Shown in pieces: positions 32,890 through 40,346 of a stretch of 64,000 bases of DNA; the first letter of the stretch is position 1, and the number at the start of each line of letters is the position of its first letter. Where the stretch lies: NCBI GenBank assembly GCA_035281745.1, contig DATEDI010000022.1:194268-258267 (forward strand), written 5' to 3'. The notes beneath the pieces were generated by a model. That model did not search any database and was not told where the DNA came from. It saw nothing but the letters and a program-made list of their open reading frames with translations. The position numbers and the translations under genes were made by a program. The stretch is from 66-474 sp035281745. Lineage in GTDB: Bacteria; Pseudomonadota; Gammaproteobacteria; Xanthomonadales; Rhodanobacteraceae.

Positions 32890-33909
32890 TCAGACCCTTG
32901 AGGCTGCGAAATACCCATCAAACGCAGCGATGATCGTGTCCACGTCGCCAGCGGAAACATCCAGGTGCGTGACAAGGCGCAGCGGCTTGCCGCTGCCGAT
33001 CAGGATGCCGTTCGCTTTCAAGTGCACCTGCAAGGGACCCATGTCGCTGTCCGCGACCGTGCAGAACACCATGTTGGTCTGCACGGTCGATGGATCGACC
33101 CCCAGCGCCGAAATCCCGGCCAAACCTTCGGCAAGCCGTCGCGCGTTCGCGTGATCGTCCGCCAGCCGTTCCACGTGCTGCTTCAGCGCGATGATTCCTG
33201 CAGCGGCGAGGATCCCGGCCTGACGCATGCCGCCGCCGACCATCTTGCGCCAGCGGCGCGCCCGCGTGATGAGGTCACGCTTCCCGCACAGCACCGAACC
33301 GACCGGCGCACCCAGCCCTTTGGAGAGGCATAGTGACACCGTGTCGAAGTGGCGACTGATCGCGTCGATCGATACCCCAAGTTTCACGGCGGCATTGAAT
33401 GCCCGTGCGCCATCGAGGTGCAAACCCAGCTGGTGCGCGTCGGCGAACTCCCGCGCGCGTTTCAGATATTCGAGCGGTAACACCTTGCCGCCCATCGTGT
33501 TCTCCAGGCACAGCAGCCGGGTGCGCGCGAAGTGGTTGTCGTCGGGCTTGATGGCAGCGGCCACTTGTCGGAGATCGAGGGTGCCATCCGCGCAGAACTC
33601 CAGTGGCTGCGGCTGGATGCTGGCCAATACCGCGCCGCCGCCGCCCTCGTATTTGTAGGTGTGCGCTTGTTGTCCGACGATGTATTCGTCGCCGCGCTGG
33701 CAGTGGCTCAGCAGGGCGATGAGATTGCTCTGGGTGCCGCTGCAGACGAACACCGCGGCTTCCATGCCGAGCATTCCAGCAGCAAGCGTTTCGAGTTCGT
33801 TGACGGTCGGATCTTCGCCGTAGACATCGTCGCCTACCTCGGCGGCAGCCATGGCGGTCCGCATTGCGTGGGTCGGGCGAGTGACGGTGTCGCTTCTGAG
33901 ATCAATCAT
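32890..33909 (-). CDS. ltaE: Low-specificity L-threonine aldolase
   Basis: PLP-dependent cytoplasmic enzyme that splits L-threonine and L-allo-threonine to glycine and acetaldehyde. It has 339 residues. Family features: MIDLRSDTVTRPTHAMR at the N-terminus, HLDGARAFNAAVKLGV with the Asp that contacts the pyridine nitrogen, and SLCLSKGLGAPVGSVLCG with the Schiff-base Lys (about residue 198). KMVGGGMRQAG completes the signature. It is a fold type I enzyme, most like LtaE of gammaproteobacteria. It stands as a single gene between the L,D-transpeptidase and a repeat-rich gap. Confidence 0.95.
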   Translation of the reverse strand: MIDLRSDTVTRPTHAMRTAMAAAEVGDDVYGEDPTVNELETLAAGMLGMEAAVFVCSGTQSNLIALLSHCQRGDEYIVGQQAHTYKYEGGGGAVLASIQPQPLEFCADGTLDLRQVAAAIKPDDNHFARTRLLCLENTMGGKVLPLEYLKRAREFADAHQLGLHLDGARAFNAAVKLGVSIDAISRHFDTVSLCLSKGLGAPVGSVLCGKRDLITRARRWRKMVGGGMRQAGILAAAGIIALKQHVERLADDHANARRLAEGLAGISALGVDPSTVQTNMVFCTVADSDMGPLQVHLKANGILIGSGKPLRLVTHLDVSAGDVDTIIAAFDGYFAASRV

Positions 33910-34446
33910 GGCGTTTCCCGCGCAAGAAATTCGGCCAATTTAGCTGATTGACGGAGGCATTGCGTGAGGGCCGAGCAGCATCGGGGGATCGCGCAGTCGA
34001 AGACGAGCGCTCATCTTTGCCGTCTCAGGCGTTGAGCACGGGATTGCGACGCTTGGGGCATGAATGCCCCCCTCCCGCTTCCTGCATCGCCGCGCGAACT
34101 TTCTCGCAACGGCGCGGCACTCGCCACCTTAGGCGTTCGCGTTTGCAATCCTGTAAACGCAGTCGCGAAGCGATATCCGGCACCCAGTGCCTTTGTTTTC
34201 GGACGCGAAGCGTCGATGCGCTGCGCGAAAGTCACTGGGTCCCGGCTTTCGCCGGGATGACGGCAATGATGGGTTGACCAAGGGTTTCCTGGCCTGAAAA
34301 GCGTTCATCGCACGTGTAGGGCGGAAACAGCCACGCCGCGGCGAATCCCGTCTTGGGTGGTACGCAAATGGCGGGATTCGCTACGCTTCTCCCGCCCTAC
34401 GAATTCAATATCGAGTTCCCGAAAGCACTCACCCCAACCTATGTGC
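33910..34446. repeat. Repeat-filled intergenic region
   Basis: No gene is supported. From about 34119 to 34262 there is a copy of the dispersed composite repeat: GGCGTTCGCGTTTGCAATCC, then GTAAACGCAGTCGC, then AGCGATATCCGGCACCCAGT, ending GTCACTGGGTCCCGGCTT-TCGCCGGGATGAC. From about 34316 to 34402 lies a second, unrelated element bounded by GTAGGGCGG and CCGCCCTAC, with AATCCCGTC / GGCGGGATT inside. Both look like non-autonomous palindromic elements rather than coding DNA. The 3' end of this gap, near 34440, already has the low GC of the next gene. Confidence 0.7.
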
Positions 34447-34857
34447 TCACATGAGCGGTTGAGCAAAGAGAATTTTTGCGAGATTAAATATTAGAAAACC
34501 GAACCCCCAGAGAAGAACGACCACCTTCGACCAAAAGAAAAAAATCGGGACCCAGTTAATTGCGTCGGGGGCATCCCCTATTTCGACCTCAGTCGAGCTG
34601 CCGCATCTTTTTTCGCGAACACGTGCAAAGACGCCCCACACGCCAGCACCTGAGACGGCTTGGAGGAAATCAAAAAGCAGCGTCACAGCGAACAATATAA
34701 GTGGTATTAGAAAGTTTGGTGCCACGCTAGGATGCGCTTCGGGTCCAACTTTGTAGATCCAAACGACAGCAATGCCGGCAAAGGCAAGCTGCCGTGTCAA
34801 GTCGCTAACTTTCCCGGACCTTTCGTAGTAAATGTCACGAGCTTCTTTGAGTTTCAT
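34447..34857 (-). CDS. Hypothetical membrane protein, low GC
   Basis: This 136-residue protein has hydrophobic segments at about 24-38, 50-70 and 104-130 (INWVPIFFFWSKVVVLLWGFGFLIF). A polar loop (VREKRCGSSTEVEIGDAPD) separates the last two. No family is recognised. Base composition is visibly lower in GC (runs such as GAATTTTTGCGAGATTAAAT) and codon use differs from the window, suggesting gene transfer. The small Lys-rich gene at 34905 has similar composition. MKLKEARDIYYERSGKVSD is a plausible cytoplasmic N-terminus. Confidence 0.65.
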   Translation of the reverse strand: MKLKEARDIYYERSGKVSDLTRQLAFAGIAVVWIYKVGPEAHPSVAPNFLIPLILFAVTLLFDFLQAVSGAGVWGVFARVREKRCGSSTEVEIGDAPDAINWVPIFFFWSKVVVLLWGFGFLIFNLAKILFAQPLM

Positions 34858-34904
34858 GCGCGATTGGCGGTGACTTGCTGTTAGACGTAAATCATTTGCA
34901 AAGC

Positions 34905-35111
34905 TTAATGCCGAGCTTTGCGCGCCTTCCTGCGCTTGGCCAATTTTTTTTCAGTTTTTTTTGTGGCCACTCGTTTCGCAGCACTTTTCTTAGTGGCTTT
35001 TCGCGCTGCGCGCTTCCGCGCCGCCTTTCGCGCATAGCTTTTTTTCACGGCCGTCCTCGGGGACGTTCCCTTCTTTGCCGCTTTCCGTGGTCCCCCAGAA
35101 CTTGTACTCAT
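34905..35111 (-). CDS. Small Lys/Arg-rich histone-like protein
   Basis: This 68-residue protein is extremely basic: nearly half the residues are Lys or Arg, in KKA/RKA/KRA arrays, with almost no hydrophobic residues and only short Ser/Thr spacers. Such composition matches histone H1-like bacterial proteins (AlgP/Hc1 type) that bind DNA without sequence preference. Short poly-Lys codon runs (AAA-rich, TTTTTT on the plus strand) make its DNA unlike the flanking genes. A GGGGACG ribosome binding site lies seven bases before the ATG. A second, longer Lys/Ala-repeat gene lies on the other side of nrdJb. Confidence 0.6.
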   Translation of the reverse strand: MSTSSGGPRKAAKKGTSPRTAVKKSYARKAARKRAARKATKKSAAKRVATKKTEKKLAKRRKARKARH

Positions 35112-35149
35112 ATGCGTCCCCGAAAAGCTTATTTACAGATAGTTCGAAC

Positions 35150-35962
35150 TCAACCGCATTTGCTATATCCGCAATTCAGGCACGTCTGGCAGCCATCCAG
35201 CAGCACCAGCGCCTGGGTGTTGCACTTGCCGCACATCGCGGCGCCGGGCGGGAAGGCGCCGGCGGATTCATCGGAAGGCGGGCTGGCTTGCGCGGCGGGT
35301 ACGGTGTATTTGCCGGTGTCTTCACCGACCATCGCGCCGCCCATTTCGCCGGCGGTGCTTACTTCAGAGTTTTTTTTTGCGCTCTTGCGCTCGAAGGCGG
35401 CGCGCTTTTCGGCGATCAACGCCTTCTGTGCATCGGAAAGTTCGGCGCCCTTGAGCAAGCCGATCGCGGTCAGGTGGGTCTCGATGATGTTGCCGAGTTC
35501 GGCGACGATCGATGGCATGTACACGCCGCCGGCCTTGAAGTAGCCGCCGCGCGGATCGAATACGGCTTTCAATTCCTCGACCAGGAAGGTGACGTCGCCG
35601 CCCTTGCGGAAGACCGCGGACATGACGCGGGTCAGCGCCACGATCCACTGGAAGTGATCCATGTTCTTCGAGTTGATGAAGATCTCGAAGGGGCGACGCA
35701 TTTCGAATTCGGTGCCGGCGTTCAGCACGATGTCGTTGATGGTGACGTACAGCGCGTGCTCGAACAGCGGTGACTTGATCTTGTAGGTGTAGCCCTCGAG
35801 CTCTTCCGGACGCTCGAGCTTCTCATGCATCTGGATGACCTTGAACCCGGTCGTGGCGGACGCTTCGGCCTGCGTGATCTCGGGTTGTGTTTCCGGCACG
35901 GCCTTGGCCTCGTTGCCGAGAACCTGGTAGCCCTTGATCTTCTTGTTGATGCGTACGGTCAT
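35150..35962 (-). CDS. nrdJb: Class II ribonucleotide reductase, C-terminal component NrdJb
   Basis: This 270-residue protein corresponds to the C-terminal part of an adenosylcobalamin-dependent RNR, as in pseudomonads where the enzyme is split into NrdJa and NrdJb. It contains a TSCPD-like region (EMRRPFEIFINSKNMDHFQW, FRKGGDVTFLVEELKAVFDP). The Cys-rich tail CGKCNTQALV-LLDGCQTCLNCGYSKCG supplies the redox cysteines that re-reduce the active site. A Ser/Pro/Ala linker separates the parts. The start at 35962 (MTVRINKKIKGYQV) is preferred to the earlier ATG at 36016. It is not contiguous with nrdJa: a histone-like gene and a terminator lie between. Confidence 0.88.
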   Translation of the reverse strand: MTVRINKKIKGYQVLGNEAKAVPETQPEITQAEASATTGFKVIQMHEKLERPEELEGYTYKIKSPLFEHALYVTINDIVLNAGTEFEMRRPFEIFINSKNMDHFQWIVALTRVMSAVFRKGGDVTFLVEELKAVFDPRGGYFKAGGVYMPSIVAELGNIIETHLTAIGLLKGAELSDAQKALIAEKRAAFERKSAKKNSEVSTAGEMGGAMVGEDTGKYTVPAAQASPPSDESAGAFPPGAAMCGKCNTQALVLLDGCQTCLNCGYSKCG

Positions 35963-36020
35963 GGTGTGCGTTCCTGCGCCGGGTCCAAAGAAACGTGATT
36001 CAAAAACATGATCCAAAAAC

Positions 36021-36046
36021 GACGCCGGCCCAACCGGGCCGGCGTC
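36021..36046 (-). terminator. Rho-independent terminator after the histone-like gene
   Basis: Reading the minus strand, GACGCCGGCCC-GGTT-GGGCCGGCGTC forms a perfect 11-bp stem and is followed directly by GTTTTTGGATC. It lies 12 bases after the histone-like stop and before nrdJb, so nrdJb probably has its own promoter or depends on read-through. Confidence 0.75.
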
Positions 36047-36058
36047 TGGTGCGGCCTG

Positions 36059-36508
36059 TTACTTTTTGCGACGGGCGCCTTTCTTGGCGGCCTTCCGCGC
36101 GCCGCCCTTCTTGGCAGCCTTCTTCGTGGTTTTCTTGGCCGCTTTCCGGGCGCCGCCTTTCTTCACGGCCTTGCGTGCGCCTTTCTTGGCGGCCTTCCTG
36201 GCGCCGCCCTTCTTGGCGGCCTTGCGTGCGCCCTTCTTGGCCGCCTTCCGGGCACCGCCCTTCTTGGCAGCTTTGCGCGCGCCCTTCTTGGCGGCCTTTT
36301 TCGCGCCGCCTTTCTTCGCGGCTTTCTTGGTGGCCTTCTTGGCCGGCTTCTTCGCGGCCTTGGCAGCCTTCTTCGCCGCCGGTTTCTTGGCGGCTTTCTT
36401 CTTCGCCGGTTTCTTGGCAGCCGGTTTGGCAGCAGCGGCCGGGGCCGGCGCGGCAGGCGCCGCGGGTTCTTCGGTGATGCTCCACGGGAACGTGGTTTCG
36501 TTGCTCAT
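36059..36508 (-). CDS. Histone H1-like Lys/Ala-repeat protein
   Basis: This 149-residue protein has a short N-terminal part (MSNETTFPWSITEEPAAP), then about 115 residues made almost only of Lys, Ala, Gly and Arg. A unit of 17 residues, KKGARKAAKKGGARKAA, recurs about three times with small changes, so the DNA holds a matching 51-bp repeat tract (about 36080-36290). It resembles AlgP/H1-like proteins that compact DNA or act in transcription. CGGAGGAG eight bases upstream of the ATG is a strong ribosome binding site, which fixes the start at 36508 inside a longer open frame. It sits between nrdJa and nrdJb on the same strand. Confidence 0.8.
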   Translation of the reverse strand: MSNETTFPWSITEEPAAPAAPAPAAAAKPAAKKPAKKKAAKKPAAKKAAKAAKKPAKKATKKAAKKGGAKKAAKKGARKAAKKGGARKAAKKGARKAAKKGGARKAAKKGARKAVKKGGARKAAKKTTKKAAKKGGARKAAKKGARRKK

Positions 36509-36648
36509 CGGATGCTCCTCCGGATGGATCGTTGACAGTGGACCACTGGATGCAACATTGAACGGCGACGCGCGTCGCCGTGGACGCATTCTCACACAAT
36601 GAAAGCGCGTGCGCGCATTCATTGCGTGACTTGTGCGATCGTCCCTGA

Positions 36649-39600
36649 TCAGAACTTCCCGTAGTAACCCTCTTTGAGCGCATCGAACAGGTTGGCGGCG
36701 GTGTGCATCTCGCCGTCGTATTCGATTTCCTCGTTGCCCTTGACCTCGACCACGCTGCCGTCCTCAAGCTCGAAGCGGTAGGTGGTGTTGGCAAGGTCGG
36801 CGTCCTTCACCAGCACGCCCTGGAAGGCGGCCGGGTTGAAGCGGAAGGTGGTGCAACCCTTCAGACCCTTCTTGTAGGCGTGGAAGTAGATGTCCTTGAA
36901 GTCCTCGTAGGGATAATCCGTCGGCACGTTGGCGGTCTTGGAGATCGAGGAATCCACCCACTTCTGCGCCGCGGCCTGCATGTCCACGTGCTGCATGGGA
37001 CTGATGTCGTCGGCGGCCGCGAAGTAGTCCGGCAGTTTTTCGCTGGGCTCGTCGGAGCCGGGTTTGGCATCGGCGTTGATCAGCGCGCGGTAGGCAAGGA
37101 GTTCGTAGCTCATCACCTCGACCTTTTCCTTGGTCTTGCGGCCCGGCCGGATCACGTTGCGCGAATAGCTGTGCGCGAACGACGGTTCGATGCCGTTGGA
37201 AGCGTTGTTGGCCAGCGACAGCGAAATGGTGCCGGTGGGCGCGATCGAGGTGTGATGGGTGAAGCGGGCACCGGTTTCGGCCAGCGCATCGACCAGCTCC
37301 GGCGCAACCTCGGCGACCCGCTGCATGTAGCGCGAATATTTCGCGTGCAGCACGCGGCCGGGAATCGAATCACCGGCCTGGTAACCGTCGCGCGCCATCT
37401 CCGGACGCTTGCGCAGCATGTCGCCGGTGACGGTGTAGTCCTGCTGCAGCACCGGCGCCGAACCCTTTTCCTTCGCCAGTTCCAGTGCCACTTCCCAGCC
37501 GGCCAGCGCCATTTCGCGCGAGACGTCTTCGGTGAACTTCACCGCCTCGTCCGAGCCGTAGCGAAGCTTCAGCATCGCCAGCGTGGAACCCAAGCCCAGG
37601 AACCCCATGCCGTGGCGGCGCTTGGACATGATTTCGTTGCGCTGCTGTTCGAGCGGCAAGCCGTTCACTTCGACCACGTTGTCGAGCATGCGGGTGAACA
37701 CGCGCACGACTTCCTTGTACTCATCCATGTCGAACTGCGCCTTGGGTCCGAACGGATCGCGCACGAAACGCGTCAAGTTCACCGAGCCCAGCAGGCAGGA
37801 ACCGTAGGGCGGCAAGGGCTGCTCGCCGCATTGTCCGGTCACCAATCCATTGAAAATCACCGCATTGTGGTCGGGTTGGGTGGTGTCGAACACCGCTTGC
37901 TCGCCCACGTATTCGATGCTCTCGATCCGCGAGGCGAAGCGCTGATGCCTGCGCAGCAACTTGTCCGCTTTCCAGGCTTGGTAGCGCGCGTTCTTGGTGG
38001 GCAGCAGGAACCCGACTTCATCCATGAACTGCTCGCGCGATTCCCCGTCGACGATCAGTTCATATTGGGCCATGCACGGATAGTCGCGGCTGCCGGGGTG
38101 TCCATCGGGCAGGCTCGCGGTCCGCGCGTCGCGCCGCTTGCGGATCCGGCAGAACACGCCGAAGTTCGCCAGCAGCATCTGCACGTCCCTGAGCAGGCTC
38201 CTTTCACTCGACGCAAGGCGGATCGAGCAACTCTGGCTCGCGCTGGAGACGTTCACCGTGCCGTCGCACTGGAACAGGGCGCGCAGATAGCCCTTGACGC
38301 AAGCCTCCGAACCGCGCCAGATCACTTCGGGCACGCGCAACTTGGTCGCGGCCGTGAACCCGTAGTGTTCCAGCAGGCGCGCCAGCAGCACGGAGCGGAT
38401 GAACACCTGTCGACGCTCGGGGACGGTCACCGGCGAAACCCGGTAGTCGTGCCTGCCGCCAGCGAGAGCCGTGTGTGCGATCAGCGAGTTGACGTACAGG
38501 GCGACGCGATCGGCGAGCGCCCGATCTTCGCCCCACAAGGTCACCACGGCCGCCTGCTGTTCCCTGCCACGGTTGGTGAAGTGTCCATCGCCGGTGATCA
38601 GGCCCAGCAGCAGACCCAGGTCTTCGCTGCCCTGCGGGCCGAACTGACCCTTGCCGGATTGCACCAGGATGCGGTCACCGACGTTCAGGTCGCGCAGCTT
38701 GATTTTGCCCCGCTCGACATAAAAGTCGTGCCATTCGGTGGCCTTGATCTCATAGCCGTCTTCGGTGCGGACCCGGTAGACCGGCGCGCGCGGCGCGGTC
38801 ATGAAGGCCGGTTTGGCAGAGCGCGTTTCGACACCGCGGCCCTCCAGCTCCAGCGAACGGCGGTCGACCGACACAGACAGCGGTTTGCCCGCGGCATGCA
38901 GCTCGCCAATCGGCACCATCCCGTATTGGGTGGCAAGACGCGTATCGGCGGTCACGCAAGGATTGGTCGCGCGAATGTGCTCGCACCACCAGTTGTTGTT
39001 CATTTCGTTGACGCGGTCGATCAGGATGAAGCCGGGCTCGGCGTAGTCGTACGTCGAAACCATGATCATGTCCCACAGGTGCCGCGCGCGCAGGTGTCCG
39101 TAGATCTTGCAGGCCACCAGGCCGTCGTCGCGCACGATGTAGTTGTCGTGGCTGGGCCATTCGCGCCATATCACTTTGGTTTCGTCCGTGAGATCGATTT
39201 CGTCTTTTTCCTTGACGTGCACCGGGAACACCAGCGGCCAGTCGGCGTCGGTTTCCACCGCCTGCATGAAGCCGTCGGTGACGAGCAGCGACAGGTTGAA
39301 CTGGCGCAGCCGTCCGTCCTCGCGCTTGGCGCGGATGAATTCCTTGACGTCGGGGTGCGCGACGTCGAACGTGCCCATCTGCGCGCCGCGACGGCCACCG
39401 GCACTCGACACGGTGAAACACATCTTGTCGTAGATGTCCATGAAGGAGAGCGGCCCGGAGGTGTACGCGCCGGCGCCGGACACGTACGCGTTGCGCGGAC
39501 GCAGCGTCGAGAATTCATAACCGATGCCGCAGCCGGCCTTGAGCGTCAGGCCGGCCTCGTGGACCTTTTCCAGGATGTCGTCCATCGAGTCGGTGATGGT

Positions 39601-39924
39601 GCCCGACACGGTGCAGTTGATCGTGGAGGTGGCCGGCTTGTGCTCGCGCGCGCCGGCGTTGGAGGTGATGCGGCCGGCCGGGATCGCGCCGTGGCGCAGC
39701 GCCCACAGGAAGCGTTCGTGCCACTGCTCGCGCAATTCCGGCGTGGTCTCGACGTCGGCCAGCGCCCGCGCGACCCGCGACCAGGTGTCGTCCACGGTCG
39801 CATCGACCGGTTCGCCCTGCTTGGTCTTGAGGCGATATTTCTTGTCCCAGATGTCCAGGGATGCCGGTTGCAGGGGAACCTCCGTGACCGCCCGCGCTAT
39901 CTGTTGTGCCCGCGCCGTACCCAT
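36649..39924 (-). CDS. nrdJa: Class II ribonucleotide reductase NrdJa, interrupted by an intein
   Basis: Adenosylcobalamin-dependent ribonucleotide reductase, large component, which makes deoxynucleotides without oxygen-dependent radical cofactors. The open frame has 1091 residues; residues 323-698 are an intein, leaving 715 residues, the normal NrdJa size. N-extein signatures are TINCTVSGT (Cys104, one of the redox pair), GCGIGYEFSTLRP and SAGGRRGAQMG. After the intein comes CGEQPLPPYGSCLLGSVNL, which supplies the thiyl-radical Cys (C699), the Glu and the second redox Cys (C710). The NPCGE motif is formed only after splicing. Later motifs are HHTSIAPTGTISL and KGLKGCTTFRFNP. The long opposite-strand frame (36703-40209) is a shadow. 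Confidence 0.95.
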   Translation of the reverse strand: MGTARAQQIARAVTEVPLQPASLDIWDKKYRLKTKQGEPVDATVDDTWSRVARALADVETTPELREQWHERFLWALRHGAIPAGRITSNAGAREHKPATSTINCTVSGTITDSMDDILEKVHEAGLTLKAGCGIGYEFSTLRPRNAYVSGAGAYTSGPLSFMDIYDKMCFTVSSAGGRRGAQMGTFDVAHPDVKEFIRAKREDGRLRQFNLSLLVTDGFMQAVETDADWPLVFPVHVKEKDEIDLTDETKVIWREWPSHDNYIVRDDGLVACKIYGHLRARHLWDMIMVSTYDYAEPGFILIDRVNEMNNNWWCEHIRATNPCVTADTRLATQYGMVPIGELHAAGKPLSVSVDRRSLELEGRGVETRSAKPAFMTAPRAPVYRVRTEDGYEIKATEWHDFYVERGKIKLRDLNVGDRILVQSGKGQFGPQGSEDLGLLLGLITGDGHFTNRGREQQAAVVTLWGEDRALADRVALYVNSLIAHTALAGGRHDYRVSPVTVPERRQVFIRSVLLARLLEHYGFTAATKLRVPEVIWRGSEACVKGYLRALFQCDGTVNVSSASQSCSIRLASSERSLLRDVQMLLANFGVFCRIRKRRDARTASLPDGHPGSRDYPCMAQYELIVDGESREQFMDEVGFLLPTKNARYQAWKADKLLRRHQRFASRIESIEYVGEQAVFDTTQPDHNAVIFNGLVTGQCGEQPLPPYGSCLLGSVNLTRFVRDPFGPKAQFDMDEYKEVVRVFTRMLDNVVEVNGLPLEQQRNEIMSKRRHGMGFLGLGSTLAMLKLRYGSDEAVKFTEDVSREMALAGWEVALELAKEKGSAPVLQQDYTVTGDMLRKRPEMARDGYQAGDSIPGRVLHAKYSRYMQRVAEVAPELVDALAETGARFTHHTSIAPTGTISLSLANNASNGIEPSFAHSYSRNVIRPGRKTKEKVEVMSYELLAYRALINADAKPGSDEPSEKLPDYFAAADDISPMQHVDMQAAAQKWVDSSISKTANVPTDYPYEDFKDIYFHAYKKGLKGCTTFRFNPAAFQGVLVKDADLANTTYRFELEDGSVVEVKGNEEIEYDGEMHTAANLFDALKEGYYGKF
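37831..38958 (-). mobile_element. LAGLIDADG intein in NrdJa (376 residues)
   Basis: Self-splicing protein element with a homing endonuclease. It starts CVTADTRLATQYGMVPIGEL (splicing block A, Cys1). Block B is GYEIKATEWHDFY, with the T-x-x-H motif (T74, H77). The two endonuclease motifs are DLGLLLGLITGDGHF (113-127) and VKGYLRALFQCDGTV (221-235). Block F is VFDTTQPDHNAVIFNG and the end is LVTGQ before the +1 Cys. The C-terminal residue is Gln rather than Asn and the penultimate is Gly rather than His; both are rare but known variants. Insertion is between Pro of ATNP and the predicted radical Cys of CGEQ. The length is a multiple of three and no stop occurs. Confidence 0.92.
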
Positions 39925-40346
39925 CTTGTCATGTGCCTCCGTGTCTTCCGGGTTCTTGTTGGATGCCCGGATGCCGACGAATATCCCCCGTGCGCCACGC
40001 CGTTCAGGCGCCGCGCTTCAAGGGTCCGATTTCACCGAGAGGGCCGCGCCGCATCGATCTTCGACGCCTTGGGCTTGCCCCGCTCAACCACCCGATCACC
40101 ATCTGATTGTCCCCCGACGCGAAGCTGCCTCGAAGCCAAAACCTTGGGCCCTGCGACAGCCCAGGACACAAGATGTTGTGATCACGAGCGGGAGTCAACC
40201 CTACGCTGACGGGTCTCGCCTGTAAAGGGGCCAACGCAAAAAAATTTGCGGAGTGGGTGCGAAGCGCACGGTGGCGCGGAAAACCCGAAGGCACCGGGCC
40301 TGCCGCTTGTCCGATAATGGACCGATTCGAACTCCAAGGAGCCGCC
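39925..40346. other. Intergenic region between nrdJa and the Do protease gene
   Basis: About 420 bases separate two divergent genes. It holds the probable nrdJa promoter (minus) and the Do protease promoter (plus), and the NrdR-like palindrome at 40166-40181. No B12 box was found, so a cobalamin riboswitch is not supported. No small gene has convincing coding character. Confidence 0.5.
40166..40181. promoter_or_regulatory. NrdR-box-like palindrome
   Basis: ACACAAGATGTTGTGA matches the NrdR consensus (ACACWATATATWGTGT) at 13 of 16 positions, as a near-perfect dyad ACAA..TTGT. It lies about 240 bases upstream of nrdJa. NrdR represses RNR genes in many bacteria when dATP is high, usually through two boxes about 31 bp apart; a second box is not clear here, so the call is tentative. 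Confidence 0.4.

Noticed and set aside
36070..36300. CRISPR-like array in the 36-kb repeat tract
   Set aside because: Repeats are contiguous, in frame and code for a Lys/Ala-rich protein; no unique spacers.
36703..40209. A 1168-codon open frame on the plus strand opposite nrdJa
   Set aside because: Shadow of the GC-rich codon pattern of nrdJa. It has no family signature, and the minus-strand RNR motifs are unambiguous.
39925..40346. Cobalamin riboswitch upstream of the B12-dependent RNR
   Set aside because: Expected for some B12-linked genes, but no B12-box-like element was found in the 420-base gap on either strand.
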